From contig JPHH03000006.1 of NCBI GenBank assembly GCA_000750105.3, forward strand, positions 124,001 to 188,000: DNA of 64,000 nucleotides. The letters are read 5' to 3'. Below the pieces are notes generated by a model that made no database searches, was not told the DNA's origin, and saw only the letters and a program-made list of their open reading frames with translations. Positions 9,442-21,200 of this stretch are shown here, in pieces. This DNA is from Tolypocladium sp. Sup5 PDA-1 (Eukaryota; Ascomycota; Sordariomycetes; Hypocreales; Ophiocordycipitaceae). Numbering within the stretch: position 1 is the first letter of the stretch; each line of letters opens with the position of its first letter. The position numbers and the translations under genes were made by a program.

Positions 9442-11417
9442 ATGGCTGCAGCGGTCGACGGCGCAGCACATATGCTTCTGCGCCTCCGTCGGCGGGAGCA
9501 ACGCAAGCACGGCCCTTCAGTCAACGACGGGGCAGCTGACGAAGACGACTTTGCCGAGGAAAACATTCCCGAGAAGCATTCGACCACCAAGCCTCGAGCA
9601 GAACGCCGCTATATCTCCTCCTTCAGGTGGTGGGCAGACGAGTACAGATGTGCCCTCCTCTGCATGGTCGGCCTTGCCGTCCTCGCCGTCGTGCTCTGGC
9701 ACTTTGACGGCAAACTCGCCCCAGACTTTGGCCCCGGGATGGAGCTCGACATGATTGTCATTGCCATGATGACCCTGGTCCGCGTCACGCTGGGAAGTAT
9801 TGTCGAGGCCTGCATCTGCCAGGGCGCTTGGATATGGGTCTCCAAGTCGCATCAGACGCGGACACAGAACAAGGCGCGGCTGGAAGACTTCAAAGTGTTT
9901 GACGAAGCATCGCGGGGGCTACTGGGCAGTCTGGCCCTGCTCTGGCGCCTCAAGGGATGGTCAGCTCCTCTGCCCTCTGTCTCTCCCTCATCCACCAGGC
10001 AACTGACCTTCACTTTAACAGGCACCTGTCTTGCATCGGGGCTCTGATCATCATCATCACCCACGGCTTCGAAACATTTTCTCAGCAAATGTTCGTTTAC
10101 GTGCAGAAGCCAACTGTCTATATCAACCAGACGTCGCGGCCGGCTCCAGCCCCTTATCGAAGCGACTATTAGGATAATGTTGTCCAGAGGGGTGTCCGAG
10201 ACGGTAGGCCGTAATACCCAGCCCTTTTGAAAGACCGTTGCAGATGCTGACCGAGGCCGTCAGACTGTTCACTTGCGCTGTCAACTAAATCGGCCGTCTA
10301 CAGCGGCATATTAGCTGCACAGATCCGCGACCTCGAACCCCAATGTCACACAGCCAATTGCACCTGGCCCATCTTCCCAAGCCTTGCTGTTTGTGGGCAA
10401 TGCGTTCCCACCAAAGTCAAGGTCCATTGCACAGATAAGACGCAGTCCTGCACCTTTGGTATCTCTTCCGCTACTAATGTCACTGTCCCCGAGGTTGCCG
10501 ATGCAGACCTGTTCAAGGTGAATCCTGTTGGAGAGAAGAGCCTCAGAAACAGTACAAGTCAGAACAAAACGTATCTGTCAATCTTCGAGATAATGACAGT
10601 CTCAAAACGTGCTACAGCAACCCGCACAACCGCGGCTGAGTGCGCCTTGTGGTTCTGCCTCAAAACCTTTGACATATCCGTCGCCGATGGCAAGCCTGAG
10701 CAGGTCGTTGTGGCTACATGGAACGAAACCCAATTCGAAGCAGCAACGAGTGCTCACTCGGACGAACACGTTTTCGTAAACATGCCAAAACGCATGGGCA
10801 TACAACAAAACTCGAGGTATAGCGTCTCAGACCGCTCCCTCAAGGCGTTGCGCGGCTTTATCGACTCCTTGACCAGCGGGTCAATCGAAAATGCCTCCGA
10901 CGTCCTCAACTTCTCATCCGATTGGGTCGAGGCCATGTGGCAGGCGACGAATGATCTGGAAGCCTGGATCTACAAGCTGAGCCTCAGTTTGACCAACGAA
11001 ATCCGCGAGCATGGAACGATTCGAGACTCATACAGAACCGAGTACGAAGGCAGCGCTTCGAAGATGGCCAACTACGTTCACGTACAGTGGTACTGGATGA
11101 TCTATCCGGTTTCGTTCCTCATCATGAGCCTTTACTACCTTCTCGGCACCATCCTCGCCGCGGCCCGTGATGGTGTCGCCGCATGGAAGGGCGACTCTTT
11201 GCCCATGCTGTTCAGCCGCATTGACTCTCGTATTCAAGCTCTTGGGATGGCGAAGATGGATGTGCCCAAGGGGTTGGATGATTTAGGGAAATCGAGGGTA
11301 GCTCTGACTAAAGATAAGCTTGGTTACTGGACCTTTGAGCCGCATGGTTCCAAAGAAGAGCACGATGAGGACGGCATGGACGCAGAGGAGGTTGTCAGAA
11401 TACTGACTGGTTTCTGA
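9442..11417 (+). pseudogene. DUF3176 membrane protein with in-frame stop
   Basis: Members of this Pezizomycotina-specific family are multi-pass membrane proteins of unknown function. The N-terminal exon 9442-9959 shows the family block: RWWADEYRCALLCMVGLAVL, LWHFDGKLAPDF and DEASRGLLGSLALLW. After intron 9960-10021 it continues HLSCIGALIIIITHGFETFS. A TAG at 10170-10172 then interrupts the frame. Past it, a second intron (donor 10192 or 10204, acceptor 10263) restores the same frame: STKSAVYSGILAAQI, CHTANCTWPIFPSLAVC, and a C-terminal helix near 11095-11160 (MIYPVSFLIMSLYYLLGTIL). I found no GT donor before 10170 that removes the TAG in phase. Everything else is intact, so this could be a recent nonsense mutation, a base error, or an intron with an unusual donor. 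Confidence 0.75.
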
Positions 11418-11917
11418 CCTTGATGCTGGAGCATCGGGACATGACCAATTGGAAGCCATTATAACGTAGTCACGCAAGCATGAGACTTGTCATTGCATGT
11501 CTTAATTTGAGGGAGGACGTTATCTCAGAGACGGAGGAGTAGAGCAATAACTAATCCACGAAGATTGAAATTGAAAGACGACAAGGAGAGACGACTTGGA
11601 GAACCAAGAAACGTCAGCTGAGCAATAACCATTGTGTATAGCCGAGACTTACCTCCTGCTTTGTACAGTTTGGTGAGACGAGAGGCTACGACCAGGCTGC
11701 ATACTGTACCAGAAACGAGTCAGTTCTCACAATCATTGTACGAGATGTGCTTGAATTCCCTCAATTCATTTGGTCCCCAACTTGTCTGCCCAGATCCAAG
11801 TCACAGCCCGTTTATACAAGCCCATTTATCCCCAGTCAAATTACGCCCCTTACCAGCAACGATCCGCCGAAGAGAACGCCAAAGCCCACCCATTTCCAAA
11901 CCACATGGCCCAACTGC
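11418..11917. other. Convergent 3' intergenic
   Basis: 3' flanks of the DUF3176 gene and the SET gene. It is more AT-rich than the neighbouring coding DNA. No feature is recognised. Confidence 0.6.
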
Positions 11918-13125
11918 TCACCACCGCGAAGTCAGCCTCATAAATTCCCGGTCGCTCATGCCCGGGCATCCTCCGCACCGACACCGAAACCCGTACGTCA
12001 TGTAGAGTTCGGCGAGGGTGCGGTCCTTGCCGTATGATATTCTGAGCTCCTCGCCAGCGAGAATCTCGCTCGCGCGGACGGAAAACACCAAGCACTGCGA
12101 CGCCTCGTCGTACTCGAAGTCAACGTTTTGGGCCGGGTGGCAGGCGTGGTTGAAGCGGGCGGCGATTGGGAAGAGGCCCGCGAGACGGCCGCCAACCGAG
12201 AAGCTGCGAGGGTTGAGGTTAGTAGGGAGTCGATGGCAGATGGCTGAATAGCCGAGTGTTTTGTAAACGAATAGCGTATCGAATCTTACCAGTTGGTTTC
12301 AAACACGCCCTGGATCCGTGGCAGGCCCGACTTGAAGAGCTCGTTGGCGTAGAGGCTCAAGGCCACGCGCTTGGCCTGCTTGTCTAGCTTGCCGTACTCT
12401 TGGAACAGGCACGAGTGGTCTGCCACGAACAGTGACTTCTCTCTCAGGATTGTGTCGCCGCGCTTGAGAGTTTTCATTGCAAACGCGCCCCAGCCCGCGA
12501 TCTTGGACTCGGCCACCTCAAAGTACTCGTTCTCAAACTTGGGGCTCGGGGAGGTCTTGTAGACGATTGGCGGTAGCCAACGCTCGATATCTTCCTCTTG
12601 ACTATTGCCTCCCAGCTTGGTGCCGCCATTGCCATGTTCGTCCTCGGCCTTGTCCTTGCTATCGTGGTAAATGCTCGGCAGGGGCTTCGATAGCGGTTTC
12701 TCGGAGTCAATCGATGGGGGGCTGGCAGACGGTTCTGTGGCATGATATTCGGGTATGGGCCCCGAAAGTTGTACTTGCAGCTTTGCTATAAATTCGAGAA
12801 GTCGTCGGTCATCGTCATTGATTGAATATGTCGTGGTCGGCGAGGAGACTTGCTCGGTGAAAAGTGAAGGCTCCTAAGGCAAGGTCCGTATCAGCAACTG
12901 AGGGCGAAGATGACTACGTAGCAAAAGAGAGAAGGGAAACAACATAGCAAGAACTTCGGAAGGCTCATGAAGCAGTAAGAATAAACGGAATAGTAGTACC
13001 TTATTCGGTTCATGCGCAGCAACTCGAGCAGTAATCCACGTGGACTCGACTGACACATCGTAAATGTGCCCATTGGGGTACGAGAACGGGTGGAGGAGTG
13101 CATCGACAGTAAGAGAGAGCGGCAT
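11918..13125 (-). CDS. SET domain protein (SMYD/Set5-like, no MYND finger)
   Basis: A putative lysine methyltransferase of the fungal cytosolic SET group. Exons (minus): 13125-13000, 12873-12290 and 12203-11918, giving 331 aa. The start MPLSLTVDALLHPFSYPNGH follows a pyrimidine-rich leader. The SET domain opens with FEVAESKIAGWGAFAMKTLK and RGDTILREKSLFVAD. It continues across intron 2 to RFNHACHPAQN (the NHxC cofactor motif) and ends with GEELRISYGKDRTLAELYMT then YGFRCRCGGC, the post-SET cysteines. About 100 residues before the SET domain are low complexity and Pro/Ser/Asp-rich. No MYND finger is present. The target is unknown. Confidence 0.85.
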
Positions 13126-14444
13126 TGTGAGTGTAGTGAATCGGAGTAAAAGTACGACTGAAAGAATGCGGCAAGAGACAACGAAGAAGGTCAAGAAAGT
13201 TGTTAATATGCAATCGAAGAACTGCAGACACAGATCCGGCGTGATTGGTGCAACAACACTCGGGGTTGAAGAGCCGCGAGGGTCTGGGGATTTGCAAAGA
13301 ACGGAGCAAGAGAGGAGAACAAGTCGTAAAGAGTTGATGTCGAAGGTCTTGAGTGACACAATCTTTCTCCAGACGGAGACGACTTGGGAGTTGAGGCTGG
13401 GGATAAAAAGATGAGAATGAAACGCAGATCCAAATCGCTGAGCAAGTCGGGAGAACGAGTCGTGAAGAGTCGGAAACGAAGACCTTGAGAGGTGGAAGAT
13501 CGCTTGAGGTGGGAACTCGAGGGTCGAGGCTGTGAATCAAGAGGAGGAAACAAAACCGTAGGGGAAGAAGAGGCGCCTTAAATACTTCTCCCGCTTGTGC
13601 AGTGAAACTCGACGTAAATGCACAATGCCATTGTTAGAGGTCGAGGTTATTATTGTCTTGTGCAAACGGTTCAAGAGAATTGATCCACGTTGGTGCCGTG
13701 ATAGGCGAACAGCTTTGCGTGCGAGTGGCCTTCACCGACTTCTTTGGTGTCAACAACCCGTACGCACTTCCAGGGAGTTGAATACCGAGTCAATAGATGC
13801 AGCCATTGTCTGAACTCGGCAACTCCAACAATACCGCTGTTCATCAAGGGACAATTCGAGCTGCTCTTCGGATGAAAAACTAGAAGCATGTACTCCGTAT
13901 GCCGCAGCAGAGACGCAGCTGGAGTGCATCTCCTCGGAATCTTACCAGACGTTGCCCGGTTTGACCCTCGCTGCCCCAGAAGTTGTACCCTCGCCGAAGC
14001 CGTCATGAAACCCATGAAGCCCCGCAAGACGCAGCCATATCTGAAAGATGGGAGGGAGGGCAAGGTGAGATTGTCAACTGTTTCCGCTTGTATATTAAAC
14101 GGGACATACATATCCCAGGCACTCGATGGCGCCGCGCCGCTTTGTTTTCCTGATGCTCCAAACTCCTAAAGGGATACAATGCCAAATCCAGGGGCGAATC
14201 TTTCCAGTTCGATGCGCAGTTCGCTCCGATATTATGTGGTTTGATGAAAGCCAGGTTAGTCGCCCCGGCCGGATCCCGAATTTTTAAACGCTCCAAGATG
14301 CTTTTTGAACACACCGACACTTCTGCTGCCGCGTCCCCACGTCCACCGCCTTATCACAGCCATATCCGCATGCCCCAGGGGTGTGTAAATGCCAGCCTCT
14401 GTTCAGGCGAGCAGTGAAGCCATGGCTGTCTATTCCTGCATTGC
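13126..14444. other. Intergenic upstream of the SET gene
   Basis: No gene is supported. The first 450 bases (minus strand) are strongly pyrimidine-rich and fit a long leader of the SET gene. A GTACTCCGTA motif occurs at 13890-13899. Confidence 0.55.
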
Positions 14445-15005
14445 CTACATGAGAAGCTTGCGTCTCGGCCGGAGGGGGCAGTCTCCTCTGCAATTGGGAC
14501 ACCTCAGACATCCCGGCTTAGACCAGACCCGGCGACAGTTGCACACCCAAAGATCTTTCCCGGTCCTCGTAGTCAGGCAGTCGAACGGCGCGTGGAGACC
14601 CTCGCCGACGCCGCAGTCGATACAGAACCGCCGTAGCATGATCTGCCTGTCGGTTCGCGGGTCGGGCTCCCGGTTCCGGACGATGCGCCCGAGCCTGTCG
14701 ACAAAGGCCGACTGTGGTTGCAGCATATCGAAGTGGTCTGGTGACCGTACCCGGAAGCAGACGTAGCACTCGAAGTTGCCAGGCCTGTAGTCGTGGCCCT
14801 TCTCGCTCGGGCGGTGCTGGGGAAAGTCTTTGGCCGCACGCATGACGAATTGTGCCTTGTCGAAGGAAGCGGCCATCCTTTGGGGGTCTATGGTTTGTTG
14901 GAAGTATCGATTCATGCTGGAGAGGTGTATCAAGGACTGGTAGTCCAGATGCGAAAAGACCATCCGCTGAAGTTCGTTGGGCAGCCGCTCGATGAGAGAG
15001 GCCAT
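14445..15005 (-). CDS. F-box-like protein with C-terminal Cys-rich zinc ribbon
   Basis: A single-exon protein of 186 aa starting MASLIERLPNELQRMVFSHL. The first 40 residues match the F-box pattern (LPNEL, YQSLIHLSSMNRYF), suggesting recruitment to an SCF ubiquitin ligase. The middle and C-terminus hold cysteine pairs: CYVCFRVRSPDHF, RRFCIDCGVG, WVCNCRRVW and CLRCPNCRGDCPL. This pattern is common in small fungal F-box proteins. The frame stays open for 69 codons upstream, but the F-box begins at the Met chosen here. No substrate can be inferred. Confidence 0.82.
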   Translation of the reverse strand: MASLIERLPNELQRMVFSHLDYQSLIHLSSMNRYFQQTIDPQRMAASFDKAQFVMRAAKDFPQHRPSEKGHDYRPGNFECYVCFRVRSPDHFDMLQPQSAFVDRLGRIVRNREPDPRTDRQIMLRRFCIDCGVGEGLHAPFDCLTTRTGKDLWVCNCRRVWSKPGCLRCPNCRGDCPLRPRRKLLM

Positions 15006-18000
15006 GGCAGGTCGACGGCAGACTGCAGTTGGCAGCTTAATGGGGCCGTAGGTTGTTGGCGAGGCTTCTTGGTGATGTTGTCGGGAGCAGAGATCCGGAG
15101 CTCGTAATCTTGGGACAGTAGAGATCCTAGGGAGAATAATCATGGCGAACAGCGGTTGGTCGGTCAGACTGGGAGGACGATTATTCAGGATAATCTCTCC
15201 AGGGCGAGACAAGAAGGGATACAGGGCTGCAAGTCGGGGCTGCTAGGTTACCACGTTCTGTGCCGAACCCAGCACAGCAACGACAGCAAAGACGCTTCTA
15301 TAGTCCGTACGGAGTAGAGACGTTGATGCAGGGCATTTAGAATAAAAGAAAGACAGACACGAGGAGCAAGGGGGCTGTAGGTAGGTGTGCGAGACGCTGG
15401 GATGTTCCTGACAGCCGTCGTTGGCTGTGTTTCATCCAAGGCTGAGACAGGCTCGCCTCGGTATCCGGCTGCGGGCCTCAAGAACAACCGCAAACGAGGC
15501 GTTGGGTTTGGGTTTCTGTGAAGCAAGCCTGCACGCTCTGCTGTCTTGATTCTCCGCAGCCACTCAGGCAGCAGGATGCGGCATTTGTCTCCGGCAGGTG
15601 GTGCTGGGGGAAGACTGTGGTGGCGATAGCATGGACTCCATCCTCCAAGCCAACAGCGCATAGGAGACCAAGAGGAGAGGAGCTCTGGCCCGGCCGCGAA
15701 GGACGGCCGTGAGCAACGGCCCGGACCAGGTGGTGGATGACCATATTAGCGGGAGAGCAGCACCGTCAGGGTCCAACCGTCAGTTGAGACTGACAGGTCA
15801 TGTGTCCGCAATCTGCATGGAGGGAACGCAATAAGACCCGTGCAACTCCATCATGCACGGCTATCAAAGGGGCACGGCACCGACAGAAGAGTCAGACAAA
15901 CAGGCATCTGCAGTGGGCGCCCCCAAGACGCCGCGTTGGCGAAGTGCTGCTCCGCAAACCGGAAGGCCTTCCGCGGCCGCTGGGCCACTCATCCATCAGG
16001 TGAAGTGTGGACGAGATGCTGCAGCCAGGCCATCTCGCGGTCTGGCAATCACAGTGAACCAACCAGCCGGTATGCCGCACGGGGTCGCATGGGCCCCATG
16101 TTGATACACCCACGGGTGCAGATCCGTGACCAGCGCTGACTCGTCGGTCGTGTGGCTTGTTGAGAGACGGTGCCTGACAGACAGCAAAAGACTGAAACAG
16201 CCATGTGCGCCTGGATCTTGGGTCGGTTGCTTCAGGCGTGCTAAGTCTTGGCGTACGAATGCATAGTACTCGTATTCGTAAGTTACATCATAAACCTAAT
16301 TGTATGTAAGCTTTGGTGACGCCCTGCCTGGCCAGGAGACGGACAGGAGAGAGGCTGGGGGAGAGAGGGGAGACAACAAGACGTCTCTCGTCGGCGTCGG
16401 GATATATATGGAGACACGCTGCAGCGCACAACATTAGAGCATCAAAGCATGCGGCCCAACGGGGCTTCGTCCTTGCTTTGGGATATGATCGGCATCGTGC
16501 ATGGGCATCTCGACATGCACTGCAGCGGCTCCGGTCTCCGGTATCCAGCACGAGAGCTCGAGGGCGAAGCAGTGCCGCGGTCAAGGGCCCTTGTCGGTCG
16601 GCTCTTGTCACGATAGCTGCAGGACCGGGCCCTCCGCAGCGTTAAGCAAGACCCCATAATAGACCCGCCTCTTCCGAATCTGCTCTACTCGTACTTCGTA
16701 CGATACATACCGCTGTCATCAGCCTGTCAGTGGGTGATGAGTGGGAGACAGTAGCTCTGGCCGAGTCCGAAAGTGCATATTCTGAGCGGCTCACGCTACT
16801 GCAGGCGTGTCAGATTTTGTCTGGAGACAGCTTCTGCTGGTGTAGAACGACCAGAGGACGAGCCCCCTCGAGTCTTGCTTTTGGTCAGAAGCAATTTCAC
16901 CCGCATGCACAAACACAACCTGTCAATGGCGATCACCATTACTGTGACTCTTGTCCAGTAGTATCTCCTTGCCTCAACCTGCGACTCTGTCAGCATGGAG
17001 CGAACAGAAGCGTGCTCAAGCAACACCAGCAGCACAACAACCGGTGAGCCCGGCTTGCATGGTTGGTGCATCCTTTGCACCAGCCAACTGCAGCTGTGGT
17101 GTCACCACGGTGAGGACACGGTCTGGATCGTAGACGCGGCTTTCAAACGAGGCTGGCTGTTTTCGACAACCAACAGATTGGCATCGGCGGAGCGTTCCGC
17201 CGTCAAAACCAGCAAGGCACGGCCCAAGCTCGCTCAAGAGTCAAGTTGGGTGCTGCCGCTACGGACTAGGATGCTCATTAGTTGGTCCTCGTACTTCGTC
17301 CAGCAGTCCGTACCTGTTACGGACAGACCAGGAGTAGTTAGTTGTCTTTGCAGCTTATTAGACTCGTGATCGTCCTCCCGCCTTTTCGGGCTGATCGCCC
17401 CGAACGGAGGGAGGCGTGGGGGCTGTCCTGCATTTCTTGCCACGCGCAGCGGCCTGTCCCGAAGAGCTGGCGAGGATGGCATGGAGGACGGGCTCTATTT
17501 GTTGTCCCCGGGAGCCAGCCCCAGCGGACGGACGGAGGCCCTGTGCTCCGATGCCTCGTCACATTTTGGTTTGCCAGCGGTTGTCGGTCCCCCTGTAGTT
17601 AATAGCTTGAGAGTCGAGCCAACGGTGTCTGGGATTGGCCGGTCCCTGCTGAGCCCCAGCGAGTACCGCCGTGGCAACGCGCGTTGATGAGCGCCACCGA
17701 ATCCGACGTCGCGTCTCTTGTTTGGCTCTCTTGGCCCTGGGAAGCTTCAACAACCAGGATGCGCAGCTACGAAGTTCTCTGTACCCGATCCGCGTCAACG
17801 GATGCAGCATCTCCTGATCGGTGTAGACACACCGATGGTGTCTACACCGATGGTATTCGAGGCGCGCCGCTGGTTTGAACGAGTGGACGAGATCGTTTGC
17901 ACTTTTTCAGGGACAGTGGCAGCAGTTAAAAGTGGCAGCCACTCTCCTTGATGAATGCTTTGTTGGCCCCAGAGCTAACATGGGAGCCGTCTTGTTTGTC

Positions 18001-18300
18001 GTCCAGGGTTTTGCAAGTCGGACAGCGCAGCCTTCGTCCCTTATTAGGCAAAGACAAGCCCCGGTAGCCAGTCATTCCACTGCCGCTGGCAGGATTCCGA
18101 CAAGAGCCGTTTCGTGTCTCAAAGGCAGGAACGGCCCCTGAATCATAACGTCATGGGTAGTAATAAGCTGCGGGCCTCCCTGTCGCGTTGATGCAGGTGT
18201 ATTTTGCTGGTGCATCCGCTGTGTTGCGAGTCGTCAATTTTCTCATTTCACCACCTCGACTCTTCTCCCATGCGTACGAGCTGTGCCGTCAATTCTCACA
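15006..18300. other. Gene-poor 3.3-kb stretch
   Basis: All six frames give only short ORFs (under about 140 codons) without domains. It contains TCCGTAC-family motifs at 15303-15316, 16263-16277, 16681-16700 and 17289-17330, and a strong hairpin at 17817-17851. The end of the stretch (18180-18300) is probably the promoter of the next gene. A lineage-specific or non-coding transcript cannot be excluded. Confidence 0.5.
17817..17851. repeat. Perfect 14-bp inverted repeat, 7-nt loop
   Basis: The left arm ATCGGTGTAGACAC (17817-17830) is the exact reverse complement of the right arm at 17838-17851. CACCGATGGT is also directly repeated at 17830-17839 and 17846-17855. No gene lies within 400 bases. 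Confidence 0.9.
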
Positions 18301-19460
18301 ATGGCGTTTCTGGACCCTCCGAAGTGCACGGGTGCGCCTGATTCTACCCCCAGCGATGCTGGCGTCGCGGGGACTGGGGTATGTCACGCGGGAGCCCAGA
18401 AGACCTCGTTCTGGACTCTGGGAGTCTGGACCAGGGGGCGATGAATACATGGGACGCTGACCACCGCTTCTCAGATCTTGTTGTCCTTCATGGTCACTGC
18501 AGGTCTGGCCATCATCTTGTCGATCAGCGTCATCATCGCCGACTTTCGAGGCAAGGAGTCGATCATTCGACGCAAGCTGCTCAATGGCTACAGTGACTCT
18601 CAAATCCTGCAAGGCATCGGCATCCAGAGTGAGTTGCGCTGCGCTCTGGAACGATCACCATCGCATGGCCTGCTGACCGGGGTCTTCAAGGTATTGGACT
18701 GGCCAAGATGAACACGCTGGTGCCTTACCACTTCTTTCTGATATGGATGCTGTCGCTGCTGTCCATGGCGACGCACAACGCCACCCTGCTGGCGTTGGTC
18801 CACGACTATCGCCGGGACTGGGTCATCCGATGGCTGCGGCAGTTCCTCATGTTTGTTAATCTGGCGCTGTCGAGTGTCTCCGGCATCTTCGTGCTGCAGG
18901 CGGTGTCGAAAGGACTGGACGACAAGACCCTGCCTATTGCGTGCGTATGGCAGGTTGGCGGCAACGGAGCTCCCTCGAATGCCGGCCTGTCGTACGTGGG
19001 AACCATTGTCGTCATGGCCGGCAACTGCATCATCTTTGCTCTGGCGACGTGGTATCTGCACAGCCGCGAACAGAGGTTCTACAAGGTGGTGCAAGGTGTC
19101 GGACTGCTTTTGATGACAGCAATCGCCATCGGGGTCGCGGTTCGCATCGGCCTCCTTTCGCAAGCCTTCGGCCACCCGTCCGTGACACTTAGTGACCAGG
19201 GGGAGAAGGACTGGAGCTTTGGGCAGCTCCTGTCCATGCTGCTGCTGATCTTCCCGCTCGTGTCCGTAATCGAGATATACCGAGGCGAGATCAAGGTGGC
19301 GGCCCCGGTCGAGGACAACCGCCAGCGCCTCTACGACGGAGAGCTGCAATCGGACCCTCACCTCCGCCACTCGTTCCAGCCAAATCCGTTCTTGGGGTCG
19401 CAGACGGATCTCTTCAAGCGGGAGGACGGCGAGCTCCAGAAGAGATCGCGAGGAGAGTGA
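18301..19460 (+). CDS. Fungal multi-pass membrane protein, unrecognised family
   Basis: Three exons: 18301-18378, 18475-18628 and 18691-19460, giving 333 aa with all phases consistent. It starts MAFLDPPKCTGAPDSTPSDA. About seven hydrophobic helices follow: LLSFMVTAGLAIILSISVII, HFFLIWMLSLLSMATHNATL, FLMFVNLALSSVSGIFVLQA, YVGTIVVMAGNCIIFALATW, VGLLLMTAIAIGVAVRIGLL and QLLSMLLLIFPLVSVIEIYR. Loops hold GYSDSQILQGIGIQS and SDQGEKDWSFGQ, which look conserved rather than random. The C-terminal 60 residues are polar and probably cytosolic. I recognise the type as a fungal hypothetical protein but cannot assign a function. Confidence 0.82.
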
Positions 19461-19954
19461 GGCCACGGGCGGATGTCGCTTGTCTTCTGCTGAACGGGCA
19501 TGGCGTGCTTTCGGTGGCGGTAGGTTTGGCTTGGTCGGAAAACGGACGTTCGTGAATACCCTTTCGAATTACACACGGCGTTATCAAGGAAGAAGCAGCG
19601 TGGTTTATCGCTAGCAGCGGAGGCTTTCGAGTTGGAGGTCTCCTCCCAAACATGTTGCGACAGAAAAAGAACCGCTTCTTGCTGCCGTCGTGAAGGTCGC
19701 TGCCTGCCGTCCTTCGTGCCTTCTTTGTTATCACCGCGGCCTCCTCGCACCTGCCGCGCACCCACAGGGTGACGTTTCGCGGTCAACGTGGCTCCAGATG
19801 GGCGCCAAGAGTGGAATGCCTTGTCCTCGCTTCGACTACCTGCCTCGGGAAGACTCTTCCGCTGTCACCTCAGTGCTCTACGGCCAGCGGCACCAACACT
19901 GCACTTGTCCATGCACGCCGCAACGGTCGACGGAGCTCAAAGAGCATTGACAAG
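19461..19954. other. Intergenic upstream of methyltransferase
   Basis: The frame upstream of the ATG at 19955 is open from 19769 but shows no conserved residues. Nothing else is seen. Confidence 0.55.
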
Positions 19955-20867
19955 ATGAACCAGAAGCGCATGCTGTTCCCCCTGTTCTCCCTAGCCGCTG
20001 TCCTGTTTCTCGTCGCTCTCTTTCATCAACTGGGCTGCGGAACGTCAGAACTGCTCCAGACCAAGCTGGCCACTCATTTGTACGGCAACCTGTCGGTCAT
20101 CACTCGCAAGGCGGCTCTGAAACTAATGTTTGCCTAACAGCAATGGTTCGCCGAACGACCGCCCAGAACCTCCCTCTTTCGAGCAAATCGCTCGCAAGTA
20201 TGGCACGGACAAAGTTACCGGCCACAGCTACCAGTCGATGTACGAAAAATATCTCTCGCCTCTCCGGATCCTGCCGGTGAAGATGCTCGAAATCGGACTG
20301 GGGTGTAATATGGTATATCAACCCTCTGCCCGGTGTGCGCTCTTTCGGCATGCGGCTCACAAGTATAGGACTACGGCCCCGGTGCGTCATACTACACTTG
20401 GATCGAGTATTTCCACAGCGTCGAACTATACTTTATCGAGTCCGAAGCCACGTGCACAGAAAAGTACAAGGACAAGACTGCCAGTGCCCATGTTTACTGG
20501 AGATCAAGCGGATGCCGCCTTTCTCCAGCAGTTTGCGGCCGACACCACGGCTGACGGCCAATTCGACATCATCGACGACGGCGGTCACACGATGGAGCAG
20601 CAAATAACGTCCCTAGAACATCTGTGGCCGATAGTCAAGCCGGGCGGCTTGTATGTGATTGAGGATCTACAGACAAGCTACTGGGAAGACTACGGCGGCG
20701 ACCCGTTCACGACGGACCGAGCAAAACACACCACGATGAAGTACCTGTATCATATTCTGGATGACATCATGGTTGGGCGGGTTTCTAAACCCATCAGTTA
20801 CGACCTGCTCTCGGTAGACTGTATGGCAGAGATCTGCACTCTGCAAAAGAGGATTGTCGACGCCTGA
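19955..20867 (+). pseudogene. Membrane-anchored class I SAM methyltransferase with frame break
   Basis: Exons are 19955-20091, 20141-20312 and 20369-20867. The protein begins MNQKRMLFPLFSLAAVLFLV, a signal anchor that would place the enzyme in the secretory lumen. Then come ARKYGTDKVTGHSYQSMYEK and the SAM motif MLEIGLGCNM-DYGPGASYYT. The Asp/Gly-rich half follows: GDQADAAFLQQFA, FDIIDDGGHTMEQQI and KPGGLYVIEDLQTSYWEDYG. This fits the macrocin O-methyltransferase/TylF-like superfamily. Around 20492-20498 the frame shifts: GTT TAC belongs to one frame and ACT GGA, starting two bases back, to the next. No intron of usable length explains it. The gene is either disrupted or contains a 2-nt sequence error. 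The donor of intron 1 (GTCGGT) is weak. Confidence 0.7.
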
Positions 20868-21200
20868 TTAGTTCTCTTGCCGCAGCGTGTGCCAGCGGAG
20901 GGTAAGGTATCGCGCAAAGGGGGTGCTTCATTTCGCTCAAAGACATCAAATGGAGTGTATTATTGGACCTAGGAACTGCAATTCAAGACAACCGAATCTA
21001 TGCAATAAGCTCCTTCACAAAATGACGCACTTCACAGGCAGGCCGCACGGGCCTTCCTTGGGCTCCTTTTGTCTCTCCTTTGGCTGCTGCTGCTGCTGCT
21101 GCTGCCCGTTGGCAGCATTGCCAGACGCGGGTTGCTGCCGTCCGTTGGTCGCTGCCGGCGTTGGCCCCTCGCGTTCCTTGCTGGAATCACCGCCATGCAG
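20868..21200. other. Convergent 3' intergenic with CTG repeat
   Basis: 3' flanks of the methyltransferase and the quinone reductase. It contains a CTG trinucleotide run at 21084-21105. Confidence 0.6.
21084..21105 (+). repeat. CTG trinucleotide repeat
   Basis: About seven CTG units lie roughly 100 bases beyond the stop of the WrbA-type gene (minus strand), probably in its 3' UTR. Confidence 0.9.
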
